A DNA stretch of 51,847 nt, taken from Segetibacter sp. Lineage in GTDB: Bacteria; Bacteroidota; Bacteroidia; Chitinophagales; Chitinophagaceae. Within the stretch, counting starts at the first letter, position 1, and every line of letters begins with the position of its first letter. The stretch is from NCBI GenBank assembly GCA_028288485.1, contig JAQBNO010000072.1, positions 1-51,847 on the forward strand, given 5' to 3'. Positions 18,901-29,000 of this stretch are shown piece by piece. The notes below the pieces were generated by a model. That model worked only from the letters and a program-made list of their open reading frames with translations, made no database searches and was not told where the DNA came from. The position numbers and the translations under genes were made by a program.

Positions 18901-19114
18901 ACGCTTAAGGAACCTTGAATTGGGATATAGCCTTCCAAAATCACTTATTCAACGGTTCGGCGTGAGTAACTTAAGAGTTTATGTTCATGGAACTAACCTT
19001 TTCTCGATAGATAATATGAAAGAGTTCGGGTTTGATCCTGAAATTAATGCAAATAACGGTATAGTGTATCCGCAGCAACGTATCTACACTTTCGGTTTTA
19101 ACGTAAATCTTTAA
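15938..19114 (+). CDS. susC: SusC-like TonB-dependent outer-membrane transporter
   Basis: About 1058 residues from the ATG at 15938; the frame is open to a TTG 39 bases upstream, but the Lys-rich signal beginning MKKRLLNWKI favours this ATG. After a long signal ending near LFAQS comes a carboxypeptidase-regulatory-like domain (VRGRVTSGDTALAGVTVQVK...). The TonB box/plug junction follows (NDVVVVGYGTQRRATVTGS), then the plug and a 22-strand type barrel ending in YTFGFNVNL. SusC proteins import oligosaccharides bound by SusD. Its partner starts 11 bases downstream. With GH51 and ara genes nearby, arabino-oligosaccharides are the likely cargo. TonB-dependent energy use is from family knowledge. 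Confidence 0.96.
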   Translation: MKKRLLNWKIVPSAKESRAKPWKFCFLLFLATFLSTVLFAQSTVRGRVTSGDTALAGVTVQVKGTTTSTQTDDNGRFSISAPSNGTLVFTSIGFTAREVGINNRTTVDLTMQAAAGQQLNDVVVVGYGTQRRATVTGSVSTIKSDELLKTPSTTTSGALVGKIQGITTRQPDARPGAQTNIQVRNMGNPLYVIDGVPADAGQFNQLGVADVDNISILKDASAAIYGLRAANGVILVTTKKGRTGAKADINISGYTGYQNLTRLPHPPDAATYLRGLAWSNQNRGLPNPTDLTPETIAKWERGEPGFQSYDYHREILKPNVPQSYINASASGGGPSSRYYFSYSHTDQDALIKDFYFKRDNFQANLESGLAKGLKLSTQISGRIERRHQTGVPGLDDYFNPLLSIYSMWPTERPYANDNPNYVNRTHNINVNPATYEEKFTGYSQDEWRSIKPIFGIQYDLPFGLTAKATYSYTYTTQRLEEFEYTYDVYDYVPATGTTPEKYVAVPGNQNPWRRKRDQNISEQFMQFQLNYNKKIGDHTISAIAAAERQELKGDWFETGSLPQNNTVAIVYFTDQNRLDTRFYEEARAGYIGRVNYTYKNKYLLEGLGRYDGSYLYRPGSRYGFFPGVSIGWRPLEENFMKTGFGSKFSDLKIRASYGQTGSELGAAPFAFRPGYDYAQGTSVFNGSLVTGVRPRGLPTTTLTWVTNISKNIGIDFALFNNKLSGTFDVFERRRNGLPAPQYDVLLPAEAGYGFPNQNLESDAIRGVEGILTWSNSTKGGLLYSTSINGTIARLRSVSRYKPRFGNSYDEWRFSAEDRWANPTFGYRTIGQFQSQEEIDNYPINNDGQNNRTHLPGDLKFEDVNGDGIINGLDERVIGYGYSTDGANVVQPLLSFGFNNNFQFKGFSLQVDFSGASMQTYERRFEAQVPFQNNGAGIDYLINDAWRRSDAFNGNSPWIPGKYPAVRKDVNHISLSRRSDFWMTNISYVRLRNLELGYSLPKSLIQRFGVSNLRVYVHGTNLFSIDNMKEFGFDPEINANNGIVYPQQRIYTFGFNVNL

Positions 19115-19125
19115 TTGACAATTCA

Positions 19126-20985
19126 ATGAGAAATTTAATAAAATATTCAATTTGTTGCATAGCTATCCTTTCTGCGGTATCATGCAAAAAAGATTGGCTC
19201 GACAGGCAATCGCAAACGATTTTGGGTAACGATCAGGTGATGAACGATCCAAAATTAATCGTTGGCTTACTAGCCAACTTTTATGACCGAATACCCACTG
19301 ATGCTTCTTTAACAGGCAGATGGCAGCAACATACTGCGTACGATGACGCGGTTTGGTCAGGAGGTGGTAATGCGGGCGATATTGAAAGAAATAGTATTCC
19401 TGCTTATGCTACAAACAGGTGGACTTTATGGGATTACGGATTTGTAAGGGATGTAAACCTTGCTATGGAAAATATGGAAACTGTTGGAACGAGCCTGACT
19501 GTAGACCAAAAAAAGCAATTCAACGCTGAGTTCAGGTTCCTCCGGGCCTTCGATTATTTCGAAATGGTGAAGAGAATGGGTGGAGTTCCTATTATAACAA
19601 CGCAGCTTTTGGTAGATGAGAAAGGCGATGTAGCCGCTCTGCAAAGACCTCGAAATAAAGAAGCTGAAGTATATGATTTTATTGCGAGTGAATGTGATGC
19701 TATTAAGGATGCTATAGGTAACGGTGGCAGCTCTACAAGGGCTAATAAGTATGCGGTACTTGCTCTAAAATCCAGGGCAATGTTGTTTGCTGCTTCTGTT
19801 GCTAAATATAATAGCCAGCTTACTCCAAATATCACCTTGCCAGGTGGTGAAGTTGGTATTCCGGCAGCCAGGGCAAATGAGTATTATCAAAAGGCACTGG
19901 ATGCAGCAAAAGAAATAATTGCAGGTCCTTATGCTTTATACAAAGGAAATCCGAGCCCGGGAGAAAACTTTTCTGAAGTATTTGTAAAAAAGCAAGGAAA
20001 TACGGAGGTTATACTTGCCCAGGACTTCTTACAAAGTAAGGGTAGAAATCATGGGTTCAGCTACGATAATATCGCACGTGGTATCCGTGAAGATAACCTT
20101 GGTTCATCTGCCATTGCCCCATCTCTTAACCTGGTAGAAAGTTATGATTATCTTGACGGATCAGTTGGTACCCTCAAAACACGTAACGCAACCAACACCG
20201 ATTTTATTTATTATAATAAACCCGAGGATATTTTTGCTAATAAAGATGGCCGGTTGTACGGTACTGTGATATATCCCGGTACTTCTTTTAAAGGACTTCA
20301 GGTAGGTCTACAGGCAGGCGTGATGGAGTGGAACGCTACTACAAACAGTTATACTGTTAGGGAAGGAAATTTAGGTTCTTTATTTACCGACGGTAAAACG
20401 TTAACTGGAATATCCGGTCCGCAACGAGCTACCCAGGATGTCTCTAATACAGGGTTTAATTTAAGGAAATACATCGATCCTGCTCCAGGTTCAAGCAACA
20501 GGGGAAGGCAAAGTGATGTATGGTGGGTTAGATTCCGTCTTGGCGAAGTTTACCTGAATGCAGCTGAAGCAGCATTTGAATTGGGGCAAACTGGCGTGGC
20601 GTTAGGATACATTAATACCTTAAGAGAAAGGGCGGGTTTCCCGGCAAATAGTCTTACTTCATTAACTATTGAAAAACTCCTTAATGAGCGTCGTGCAGAG
20701 CTTGCGTTCGAGGATCACCGTTTATGGGATTTGATCCGCACAAGAAGAGCGACAGCTGTTTGGAATGGCCAGGCTAGTAATCCCCAGGCGATGCAACGTG
20801 CTTTATATGGTTACAGGGTTGTTCGGCCTGGTGATGCGGCACGCCACGACAAATATGTATATGTTGAGTTGGTTGCTCCACGGTTCCTAACACCGCGTTT
20901 GTTCCAGGTTCAGAACTACTACTCTGCTGTTCCTCAAAATGTAATAGACGCAAATCCTAAAATTATTCGCAATCCATTTCAATAA
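19126..20985 (+). CDS. susD: SusD/RagB-like surface glycan-binding lipoprotein
   Basis: 619-residue partner of the upstream SusC. The signal ends in the lipobox LSAVSC, with C20 or so as anchor. The N-terminal half has the TPR-like SusD region (FRFLRAFDYFEMVKRMGGVP is the usual motif). The C-terminal RagB/SusD part includes VWWVRFRLGEVYLNAAEAAF and LLNERRAELAFEDHRLWDLIR, strongly conserved in the family. It caps SusC and captures glycan on the cell surface. It lies 11 bases after susC and 9 bases before a DUF3823 lipoprotein, forming a compact three-gene unit closed by a terminator at 21810-21845. Confidence 0.96.
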   Translation: MRNLIKYSICCIAILSAVSCKKDWLDRQSQTILGNDQVMNDPKLIVGLLANFYDRIPTDASLTGRWQQHTAYDDAVWSGGGNAGDIERNSIPAYATNRWTLWDYGFVRDVNLAMENMETVGTSLTVDQKKQFNAEFRFLRAFDYFEMVKRMGGVPIITTQLLVDEKGDVAALQRPRNKEAEVYDFIASECDAIKDAIGNGGSSTRANKYAVLALKSRAMLFAASVAKYNSQLTPNITLPGGEVGIPAARANEYYQKALDAAKEIIAGPYALYKGNPSPGENFSEVFVKKQGNTEVILAQDFLQSKGRNHGFSYDNIARGIREDNLGSSAIAPSLNLVESYDYLDGSVGTLKTRNATNTDFIYYNKPEDIFANKDGRLYGTVIYPGTSFKGLQVGLQAGVMEWNATTNSYTVREGNLGSLFTDGKTLTGISGPQRATQDVSNTGFNLRKYIDPAPGSSNRGRQSDVWWVRFRLGEVYLNAAEAAFELGQTGVALGYINTLRERAGFPANSLTSLTIEKLLNERRAELAFEDHRLWDLIRTRRATAVWNGQASNPQAMQRALYGYRVVRPGDAARHDKYVYVELVAPRFLTPRLFQVQNYYSAVPQNVIDANPKIIRNPFQ

Positions 20986-20994
20986 TTTACAATT

Positions 20995-21672
20995 ATGAAA
21001 ATTAAGTTTTTATTTGGCATAGCCCTAGGGCTTGTTACAGTTCTTCCCGGTTGTGAAAAAGACAATTTTGAACCCCCCGCCTCTACGTTAAGCGGCCAGG
21101 TCTCTTTCCAGGGACAACCGATAGGGGTTCGTTCGGGCGCGGTCCAACTGGAAATATGGCAGAGCGGGTACCAGTTGTTCAGTAAAATACCTGTTTATAT
21201 TAACCAGGATGGTAAATTCTCGGCAGCACTTTTTGATGGGGATTACAAGTTAACCAGGTTAAAAGGGAACGGTCCCTGGGTCGATAACACCGATACCATC
21301 AATGTACAGGTGAGAGGCGCTACAACAGTAGATGTTCCGGTTCAGCCTTATTTCGTTATTAAATCTCAAACGCTTACGAAGAGCGGATCTGCCGTTACCG
21401 CTTCCGTTAAGATTGATAAGATTGTTCCCACTGCTGCCATCCAAAGGGTCTCCTTTTACATAGGAACTAACCAGTTTGTAGATGCAAACATTAAAGAGGG
21501 TTTTGATGATAAATCAGGGACCGCAGTAGCCGATCTGAGCCAGAATATAACTTTGAGTATTACCCCCGCTGCAACCGTGGCGGCAAAAGGGTATGTATTT
21601 GGTAGAGTAGGTGTAGCAATTGTTGGTGTTCCGGAAATGGTGTACGGGCCGGTTCAAAAAATACAGTTGTAA
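20995..21672 (+). CDS. DUF3823-type lipoprotein of a SusCD operon
   Basis: 225 residues. Signal MKIKFLFGIALGLVTVLPGC gives a lipoprotein anchored at C20. The domain that follows starts STLSGQVSFQGQPIGVRSGA, with strand-rich transthyretin-like sequence (QDGKFSAALFDGDYKLTR) to about residue 120, then a second beta domain. Proteins of the DUF3823 family are usually coded right after SusD and are thought to be accessory surface or glycan-binding proteins in the place of SusE/SusF. No catalytic residues are apparent. The role is inferred from position. Confidence 0.85.
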   Translation: MKIKFLFGIALGLVTVLPGCEKDNFEPPASTLSGQVSFQGQPIGVRSGAVQLEIWQSGYQLFSKIPVYINQDGKFSAALFDGDYKLTRLKGNGPWVDNTDTINVQVRGATTVDVPVQPYFVIKSQTLTKSGSAVTASVKIDKIVPTAAIQRVSFYIGTNQFVDANIKEGFDDKSGTAVADLSQNITLSITPAATVAAKGYVFGRVGVAIVGVPEMVYGPVQKIQL

Positions 21673-22078
21673 CGAGAGTGCAAACGATTATTAAAACGTT
21701 CAAATAGTTTAAGTATAGAGGGGTTAGGTGTAGTTGCATTTATCAATAACCTAATATTACAATTAGCACTTAAGGTTTCTTACCAATTCCTTTATTATGA
21801 AATAATGTCAAAGAGTTACATCATGTTTAAGTGGTGTAACTCTTTGTATTATTCAGCGCGGCCTCTCAATTATTTTAGCTTACTTAAATATGACAGCTAT
21901 TGAGAGCAGTTACATTGTCTTAAACTCAATCAAGTTCCCGCTAACCGAGTAAAGATTGAATTCAATTTGTAAACCTGCCGGTCCTATTCACCACTTTAAA
22001 TCAGGCTATACTATCACTTTTTTTTGAAAGCAAGCAGAATAAATAACGCATTTAATTCGACAAGTAATTCTATTCTTT
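21673..22078. other. Intergenic region between DUF3823 and the first GH51 gene
   Basis: 406 bases. It holds the susCD operon terminator at 21810-21845 and AT-rich DNA before the GH51 start. A TTTG follows a T run near 22018, but I found no matching TAnnTTTG, so the GH51 promoter is not located. Confidence 0.45.
21810..21845 (+). terminator. Terminator of the susCD operon
   Basis: AAAGAGTTACATC pairs with GGTGTAACTCTTT across a 10-base loop (one G-U pair), giving a 13-pair stem. The T-rich strand of the stem ends TTTGTATT. Confidence 0.7.
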
Positions 22079-23614
22079 ATGAAACGATTCTTTCTGGTTA
22101 TTACCATTCTCCTGGTTAAAACAGGCGTTTTTTCACAAGCCTCCATAACTTTAAGTTCTACTGCCGGCAAAACGAAAATTAGCCGCCATATTTATGGTCA
22201 TTTTGCTGAACATTTGGGACGCTGTATTTACGGTGGTTTTTATGTTGGCGATACTTCTAAAATACCTAATACCGCCGGCGTTCGCAACGACGTTGTAGCC
22301 GCTTTGAAAAAATTAAAAATCCCCAATCTCCGTTGGCCGGGCGGTTGCTTTGCTGATACCTATCACTGGAAAGATGGGATCGGACCAAGAGAAAAACGTC
22401 CTTCTATTGTAAATACCTGGTGGGGTGGTGTAACTGAAAATAATTCTTTTGGAACTCATGATTTTTTAAATATGTGTGAACTGTTAGGTACGGAGCCTTA
22501 CCTGGCAGGAAATGTTGGAAGTGGAACGGTACAGGAACTGGCAGATTGGGTGCAGTATGTAAACTTTGAGGGAGAAAGCCCGATGTCAAAACTTCGCCGT
22601 GAAAATGGACGTGATAAACCCTGGAAAGTAAAATTATGGGGTGTAGGTAATGAAGCGTGGGGTTGTGGGGGTAATATGCAACCGGCCTATTATGCTGATA
22701 CTTATCGTAAGTATGCCACCTTTATGACCGACTGGACGAACGGTGGCGGACTCTTCAGGATTGCTTCAGGAGCTAACTCTGCGGACTACAACTGGACAGA
22801 AACCTTAATGAAAAACATTCCGACCAACATGTTAGGCGGAATTGCTTTACACCACTATTCAGTTATCAATTGGGCGCAAAAAGGTCCTGACGTAGATTTC
22901 ACCGAGGACCAGTATTTTACCACAATGCAATCTGCGTTATTCATGGATAGCTTAATAATAAAGCATGTCGCTATTATGGACAAGTATGATCCCCGCAAAC
23001 GGGTAGCGCTGGTGGTGGACGAGTGGGGTGGTTGGTACGAGGTTCAAAAAGGAACCAATCCCGGTTTCCTCTACCAGCAAAATTCAATGAGAGATGCGAT
23101 GATTGCAGGAGCAACCCTAAACATTTTCAATAACCATTCTGACCGCGTTAAGATTGCTAACCTTGCGCAGGCTATTAATGTATTACAGGCTGTTATTCTT
23201 ACCGACAAGGAAAAAATGATCCTTACACCTACTTTCCACGTCATGGAAATGTATAATGTTCACCAGGATGCCACATTAATTCCATTAACCATCAATACCA
23301 GTGATTATGTTGTAGGCAATAAAAAATTACCTGCAGTATCTGCCTCTGCTTCAAAAGATTCTTTAGGCATCACCCATATTTCGCTTGCGAATATCGATGC
23401 CCGCAAGGAACAACAAGTTAGCATCAATACGTCGGGCCTCAACTTAAAAACTGTTTCAGGAAGAATTTTATCGTCGCAAAAATTACAGGATATAAACAGT
23501 TTTGAGAACCCTGATAAAATCAGGCCCGCAATATATAACGGAGCAAGTTTGAAAGGAAATACGCTAACTGTAAAAATGCCTCCGTTTTCAGTAGTAGTTT
23601 TGGAACTTAAATAG
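22079..23614 (+). CDS. Secreted GH51 alpha-L-arabinofuranosidase (short form)
   Basis: 511-residue retaining glycoside hydrolase of family 51, removing terminal arabinofuranosyl units from arabinan or arabinoxylan. The signal MKRFFLVITILLVKTGVFSQ puts it outside the cytoplasm. The TIM barrel starts ISRHIYGHFAEHLGRCIYGG, typical of GH51. The acid/base is E192 in GVGNEAWGCGG and the nucleophile E315 in VDEWGGWYE. A C-terminal beta domain follows and ends in FSVVVLELK. It lies 31 bases before a second, longer GH51 gene, and the two share no terminator, so they are likely one transcript. Secretion is notable since many GH51 enzymes of other phyla are cytoplasmic. Confidence 0.96.
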   Translation: MKRFFLVITILLVKTGVFSQASITLSSTAGKTKISRHIYGHFAEHLGRCIYGGFYVGDTSKIPNTAGVRNDVVAALKKLKIPNLRWPGGCFADTYHWKDGIGPREKRPSIVNTWWGGVTENNSFGTHDFLNMCELLGTEPYLAGNVGSGTVQELADWVQYVNFEGESPMSKLRRENGRDKPWKVKLWGVGNEAWGCGGNMQPAYYADTYRKYATFMTDWTNGGGLFRIASGANSADYNWTETLMKNIPTNMLGGIALHHYSVINWAQKGPDVDFTEDQYFTTMQSALFMDSLIIKHVAIMDKYDPRKRVALVVDEWGGWYEVQKGTNPGFLYQQNSMRDAMIAGATLNIFNNHSDRVKIANLAQAINVLQAVILTDKEKMILTPTFHVMEMYNVHQDATLIPLTINTSDYVVGNKKLPAVSASASKDSLGITHISLANIDARKEQQVSINTSGLNLKTVSGRILSSQKLQDINSFENPDKIRPAIYNGASLKGNTLTVKMPPFSVVVLELK

Positions 23615-23645
23615 TAAAACTGCAAAATATAAACGAGTATAAATT

Positions 23646-25643
23646 ATGATCACCAGAATAAGGAAACCCCTTTTACTTATACTAGCCGCGACGTCTTTTT
23701 TTGCTACTAGTTACAAGAGTATAGCACAGTCATCGAATGTTATTACGGTAAAAGCAAATGAGATAAAGGCAGAGATTCAACCAACGATGTGGGGGATATT
23801 TTTTGAAGACATCAATTTTGGAGCGGATGGCGGTTTATACAGCGAACTGGTAAAAAACCGTTCTTTCGAATTTTTTACCCCTCTAATGGGTTGGAAAGTT
23901 TTGAACAGGCAAAGGGATAGTGCGAAAATTATTTTTGTAAATGTTGGAAGCAAGAGCCCTTATAATACCCGTTATGCTCATGTAACTGTCGACGATAATC
24001 CTGCAAGGAAATTAGTCGGTTTATCTAATGAAGGTTACCGTGGCATGGGTGTTAAGAAAGATGTACAGTACAACTTTTCTGTTTTTGCAAGAAACGGAGG
24101 TGAAGGGAACGTTTCTTTACAGATCGAGTTGGTAAGTGCCAAAGGAGCGACAATTGGTACGGCTACCCTCGGTGGATTTACAGATAAGTGGGAAAAACAC
24201 AGTGTTTCCTTTACCTCGTCTGCTACCGACGAAAGGGCTCAGCTAAATGTCATGTTCAAGGGAAAAGGTAAGGTGGATGTGGACATGATTTCTTTATTTC
24301 CTCAGGATACGTGGAAGAACCGCCAAAACGGGTTAAGATCAGACCTCGTACAAAAACTGGCTGACATGAAGCCGGGATTTCTTCGCTTTCCCGGAGGATG
24401 TATTGTAGAAGGCCGCGAACTTGAAACAAGATTCCAGTGGAAGAAAACAGTAGGACCAGTTGAAAATCGAACTCCTGTGGTTAATCGTTGGAACACAGAA
24501 TTTAAGCATCGTCTTACAACAGATTATTTTCAAACCTTCGGACTGGGCTTTTTCGAATACTTCCAGTTAGCAGAGGACATCGGTGCCGAGCCTTTACCTA
24601 TTCTTAACTGCGGTATGGCTTGCCAGTTCAATTCCGGAGAAGTTGCGCCGCTTGACCAGTTAGATGCTTATATTAAAGATGCAGTTGATCTTATTGAGTT
24701 TGCAAACGGACCGGTAGACAGCGCATGGGGGAAAGTTAGGGCAGAGATGGGACATCCCGCGCCTTTTAACCTTAAGATTCTAGGTATCGGAAACGAACAA
24801 TGGGATGAGCAATACATTGAGCGGTATAAAGAGTTTGTAAAAGTCTTAAAAGCTAAATACCCTGAAATTAAGCTCGTGTCGGCTGCAGGACCTTTCCCGG
24901 ATGGAGCGGCTTTTAATTATGCCTGGAAAGAATTGAAAGCATTAAACGCAGAGATCATCGACGAACATTATTATGCAAACCCGGCCTGGTTCTTAAAAAA
25001 TGCAAAACGTTATGACAATTACGACCGGAAAGGTCCCAAGGTTTTTGCCGGCGAATATGCTGCTCAAAGCGTTGCAATTGCAAGTCCTGATAACCAAAAT
25101 AACTGGCGCTGTGCTTTAGCAGAAGCTGCATTTATGACCGGTTTGGAGCGGAATGCCGACGTCGTACACCTTGCGTCTTATGCGCCTTTGTTTGCCCATG
25201 TTGAAGGCTGGCAATGGACTCCGGACCTTATCTGGTTCGATAACCTGCGTTCGTATGGCACACCTAACTATTACGTACAAAAAATGTACGGTACCAATAA
25301 AGGAACATCTGTAGTGCCGATTACGATGAATAAAGAAGTAATGGCCGGAACCGATAGCTTGTATGCATCGGCCTGCATCGACAAAACTACCAATGAACTA
25401 ATACTGAAGCTGGTAAATACATCGGGTAAAAGTCAGTCGAAGAGTGTAGTTGTTGATGGCGTTAAACGATTAGATGCTGTTGGTAAAATGACCGTTTTAC
25501 AAAGCAACGACCTTAATAAAGTAAACTCTTTAGATGAGCCAATGGCCATCAGCCCTAAAGACTCACAGGTTGCAGTTAAAGGGAAAAAATTAAACCTTTC
25601 GTTAGCTCCCTATTCTTTTAATGTAGTGAGAATAAAAATGTAA
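23646..25643 (+). CDS. Secreted GH51 alpha-L-arabinofuranosidase (long form)
   Basis: 665-residue second GH51 enzyme. A signal peptide ends near SIAQS. Residues about 35-55 (IQPTMWGIFFEDINFGADGG) start the family fold. An inserted CBM4-like beta-sandwich (about 75-215) splits it from the main barrel, as in plant-like and Bacteroides GH51 proteins. The acid/base is E384 in GIGNEQWDEQY and the nucleophile E470 in VFAGEYAAQS. It belongs to a different branch from its neighbour, so the pair may divide labour between polymer and oligomer or between linkage types; that is inference. A strong terminator at 25687-25725 follows. Confidence 0.95.
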   Translation: MITRIRKPLLLILAATSFFATSYKSIAQSSNVITVKANEIKAEIQPTMWGIFFEDINFGADGGLYSELVKNRSFEFFTPLMGWKVLNRQRDSAKIIFVNVGSKSPYNTRYAHVTVDDNPARKLVGLSNEGYRGMGVKKDVQYNFSVFARNGGEGNVSLQIELVSAKGATIGTATLGGFTDKWEKHSVSFTSSATDERAQLNVMFKGKGKVDVDMISLFPQDTWKNRQNGLRSDLVQKLADMKPGFLRFPGGCIVEGRELETRFQWKKTVGPVENRTPVVNRWNTEFKHRLTTDYFQTFGLGFFEYFQLAEDIGAEPLPILNCGMACQFNSGEVAPLDQLDAYIKDAVDLIEFANGPVDSAWGKVRAEMGHPAPFNLKILGIGNEQWDEQYIERYKEFVKVLKAKYPEIKLVSAAGPFPDGAAFNYAWKELKALNAEIIDEHYYANPAWFLKNAKRYDNYDRKGPKVFAGEYAAQSVAIASPDNQNNWRCALAEAAFMTGLERNADVVHLASYAPLFAHVEGWQWTPDLIWFDNLRSYGTPNYYVQKMYGTNKGTSVVPITMNKEVMAGTDSLYASACIDKTTNELILKLVNTSGKSQSKSVVVDGVKRLDAVGKMTVLQSNDLNKVNSLDEPMAISPKDSQVAVKGKKLNLSLAPYSFNVVRIKM

Positions 25644-25686
25644 TTCCTGCTCTGACAAGCTGGGTTTTAAATAGTAGATTTTTTTT

Positions 25687-25725
25687 GAGTTGTATAGACG
25701 GTTAGATCTATACAACTCTTTTTTT
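25687..25725 (+). terminator. Terminator after the GH51 pair
   Basis: A perfect 12-bp stem GAGTTGTATAGA / TCTATACAACTC with an 8-base loop is followed by a T run. An A-poor T tract on the other side makes action on the converging minus-strand gene less sure. Confidence 0.85.
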
Positions 25726-25749
25726 AATACCAGCTCCAGTATTCCATAG

Positions 25750-25774
25750 CATCATCGTTGCGTCGCAATCACTT
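25750..25774 (+). repeat. Dispersed intergenic repeat, copy 4
   Basis: CATCATCGTTGCGTCGCAAT followed by CACTT, in the convergent gap after the GH51 terminator. Confidence 0.7.
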
Positions 25775-25865
25775 CGTCGGTAAACCTTTGTGCAGCATAT
25801 TCGTTGCCTTTTTAGGGTAAAGTTTACCTGCAGTGATTCTTCGTGTTCTTCGCGACCCTTTTTTG

Positions 25866-25904
25866 GAGCACAAAGAACACAAAGATTTACACAAAGAACA
25901 CAAG
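25866..25904. repeat. CTTTGTG-type intergenic repeat
   Basis: A run built of CACAAAGAACACAAAG and ACACAAAGAACACAAG. A related stretch in the opposite sense (CTTTGTGTAACTCCGTG, then CTTTGTG) is at 48200-48233. This is a second, low-complexity intergenic repeat family. Confidence 0.5.
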
Positions 25905-25923
25905 TCAATATTACAAGCCAGCC

Positions 25924-25961
25924 GAATAAAGAATCTACAGGTACAAGTGAGTGACACAACG
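25924..25961 (-). repeat. Dispersed intergenic repeat, copy 5 (long form)
   Basis: On the minus strand: CGTTGTGTCACTCACTTGTA, then CCTGTAGATTCTTTATTCGG. It keeps the tail end TTTATTCGG found at 45244. Confidence 0.8.
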
Positions 25962-26043
25962 AAAGCTGAATAAAAAACTGCAGCTTGTCTCAAAACCTTC
26001 TCCAAATTCTCGGGAAAAGCACCAACTGGAATATACCAATCAA

Positions 26044-29000
26044 TTAGAGTTTATCGATTACGACTTCTCTTTTGTTGCCTTTAAAGTCTGTAATAACCAC
26101 TTTCACAACATCCGCCGGCAGCGCGATTTTTCTTGATGACTGCGATAGAAAAGTAGAACCATAATAAAATTCCATCCGTCTCTTTTTATTGTTGGCGAGT
26201 ATAAGGTCGGCACAAAAATCATCGGGATTTAAAGTAATCCAGCTAGACGTACTACCAGTGCGCTTTACTTTGCCGGAAAAGACTTTTAGGCTATCCTGGT
26301 TTTGAGTTGCAACCACCACATCTTCTCCTTTAGCTGTATGAACTGTGGCCAGTCCTTTGGCGTCTCCATTCACAAAAAAGCCACTCTTTGCTAAAGGCAA
26401 ACTAATAAAATTGCCGTTTCCATTTCCTTTCAAACACAGGCCCGTGAATGCATCGTGCCTGCCGCCACCTGGCTCCATTCCATAATCATTTCCCACAAGC
26501 AGCAAATCAAGATTTCCATCATCGTCCACATCTTCCGTTGCCATCGCGTAAACAGGGGCAGCCTGCGCTTCAAGGGGGAGGGGCTTTATGGTAAACTGAC
26601 CATTACCTTTATTTTCGATATAGCTCGTATTCATATTGGTAGCCCTCATGGTAATCGCGTTTTCCCGATCTGTTGGGCTCCAAAGCTCGTTAAATGAAGC
26701 ACGGCCAAAAGCCTTGTACGTAGGATAACGTTTCCTTATCGAGACCAACTGGCTAACGAGGTCGTCACGGGTATGCATAGGGAAAGATTTCCTGGTTCCA
26801 TCCTCAGCCTTTATGTAACAAAAAACCATAGGATCAAGTTTGCCGTTATCATCCAGGTCTTTAGAATAAATGAGCATTGGTTCGGCAGGAGTGGCCGTAA
26901 AATGGGAATTAAGGCCGAGGTTACCGGCTACATAATCTATGTCGCCATCATTATCAAAGTCGCCGGCTGTTAAGCTGTTCCACCAACCAACATGCTGGTC
27001 GATCCCCGTTGATTTATTTACCTGTGTAAAACTGCCGCTCATGTTTTTGAAAAACGTTATCGACATCCATTCTCCGGTCAATACCAGGTCCGTTTTTCCA
27101 TCCTGGTCAAAATCCGACCACAAAGCATCGGTGATCATACCAGGGTTTGCAAGCTGAGGGCTGTATTGTTGGGTAACATCGGTAAACTTTCCCCCTTCAT
27201 TTTTCAAAAGAAAGCTTCGTGGCGCCATAGGATATGAGCCCGATACGCTTCGTCCACCAACAAACAGATCGAGATCACCGTCCTGGTCGAAGTCTGCAGC
27301 ACGAACACACGAACCATTGGCAGTCTCTACTGGAAGTGCTTCGGGTATCCATTGAAATTGGCCTTTCCCATTGTTGAAGTACAACCTGTCTTGGTTACCC
27401 ATGTGTTTAGGCGAGAATTCGTAGCTGCCACACACCACGTACAGGTCAAGATCTTTATCGTTATCGGCGTCGAAAAGAAGCACGCCCATTTCCTCTGTTG
27501 GAACATTTATTTCCCGGTTGATACGGGTAGAATCAATCGTAAAATGCGCATTGGCATCCTGCAGAAAAAATACACCTTTATTACCTGCGGCGCCCGCAAT
27601 ATAAAAATCATCAAAACCATTATTATCAATATCGCCTACAGCTATACCGGGACCATACTGACTAAGTTTATGTGGAAGCGTCGGCTGAATATTATAGTCT
27701 ACTGCGTCTCTTTCCTGGTGCTTAAACCTGATGCCAGTAATGTTTTCTGCATTTGTAAAAAGTGCAGTGTTCATACGCTTAGGGCTGCCTTCATTGATCT
27801 CGTTAGCCTCTTTGTAAGAAATTTTAATTACCTGGTTGACTTTGATATTCGTAATTAACTGGCTTTTGCCATCCGGCCAATTTACTCTCATCGAGTCAAT
27901 TATGGTTGCAGCCCCTATACCAAAGTGAGCCTTAGGGTCTACCGTGGAGAGATATCCGCGGCATGGCTGGTGCTCATAATACAACTGTTTGTTCCCTTCA
28001 AAATAAATACCGACGGTCGCACCTATTCCTCCTGGATTTTTGCCTGGGCCGGAAATCGTTAAGGCAAGATAATGTTGCTTCGCAATTTGACCTTTGCTGC
28101 TCAACGTATTTTCGTAAATGAAAGACGACTCATTAATATTATTAATAACGAGGTCAAGATCTCCATCATTGTCAAGATCTGCGTAAGCACCGCCGTTCGA
28201 AAACGACGGCTGGTTTAAACCCCATGCTTTTGTAGTGTTTTCAAACATAAACCCACCGGTATTCTTAAAAGCATAGTTGGGCACTTTAACAACAGGAAGT
28301 GCGTCGACCATTTTTAAAGAAGTGTTTACTTTACCTCCGCCCTGGCCGTTATCAAAAGATATATAATCGAGATCGGTAACATCGCGGGGTAAACCATTGG
28401 TGATAACCACGTCGCGAAAACCATCATTATCAAAATCTGCAACAAGGGGCGCCCAGCTCCAGTCGGTTTGATAGATGCCAGCCATAAAACCAACGTCATT
28501 AAAAACAGGGTGTCCCTGCGGCGTCGCGCCACTATTTAACTGAAGCACATTACGCACATACTGGTGCTGGTAATTGTACCGCCGGTTGTTGAAATAATTA
28601 TAGTATTCATTTCCCACCAACATCCCTTTTTTACGCAGGTTATCTTCGGGCAACATATCCAGCGCTACTACGTCTGCTAATCCATCATTATTGATGTCGA
28701 CAATATCGGTACCCATAGTGAACCAACTCGTATGTTTGAAATAATCATTAATGCGGTTGGTGAATGTGCCGTCTTTGTTGTTGATGTAAAAGATGTCGTT
28801 CGAAATGAAGTCGTTGCTGACATAGATGTCGGGGTAGCCGTCCTTATTGATGTCGGACACAGAAACCGCGTGTCCCCAACCTTCAATCAAAATGCCTGCT
28901 TCTTTCGATACATTCGTAAAGGTTTCATTGCCATTATTTCGGTAGAGCCGGTCGGTATTCAAAGCCGAACCATCCGTGACTTTTGGCCTGAACTGAATAG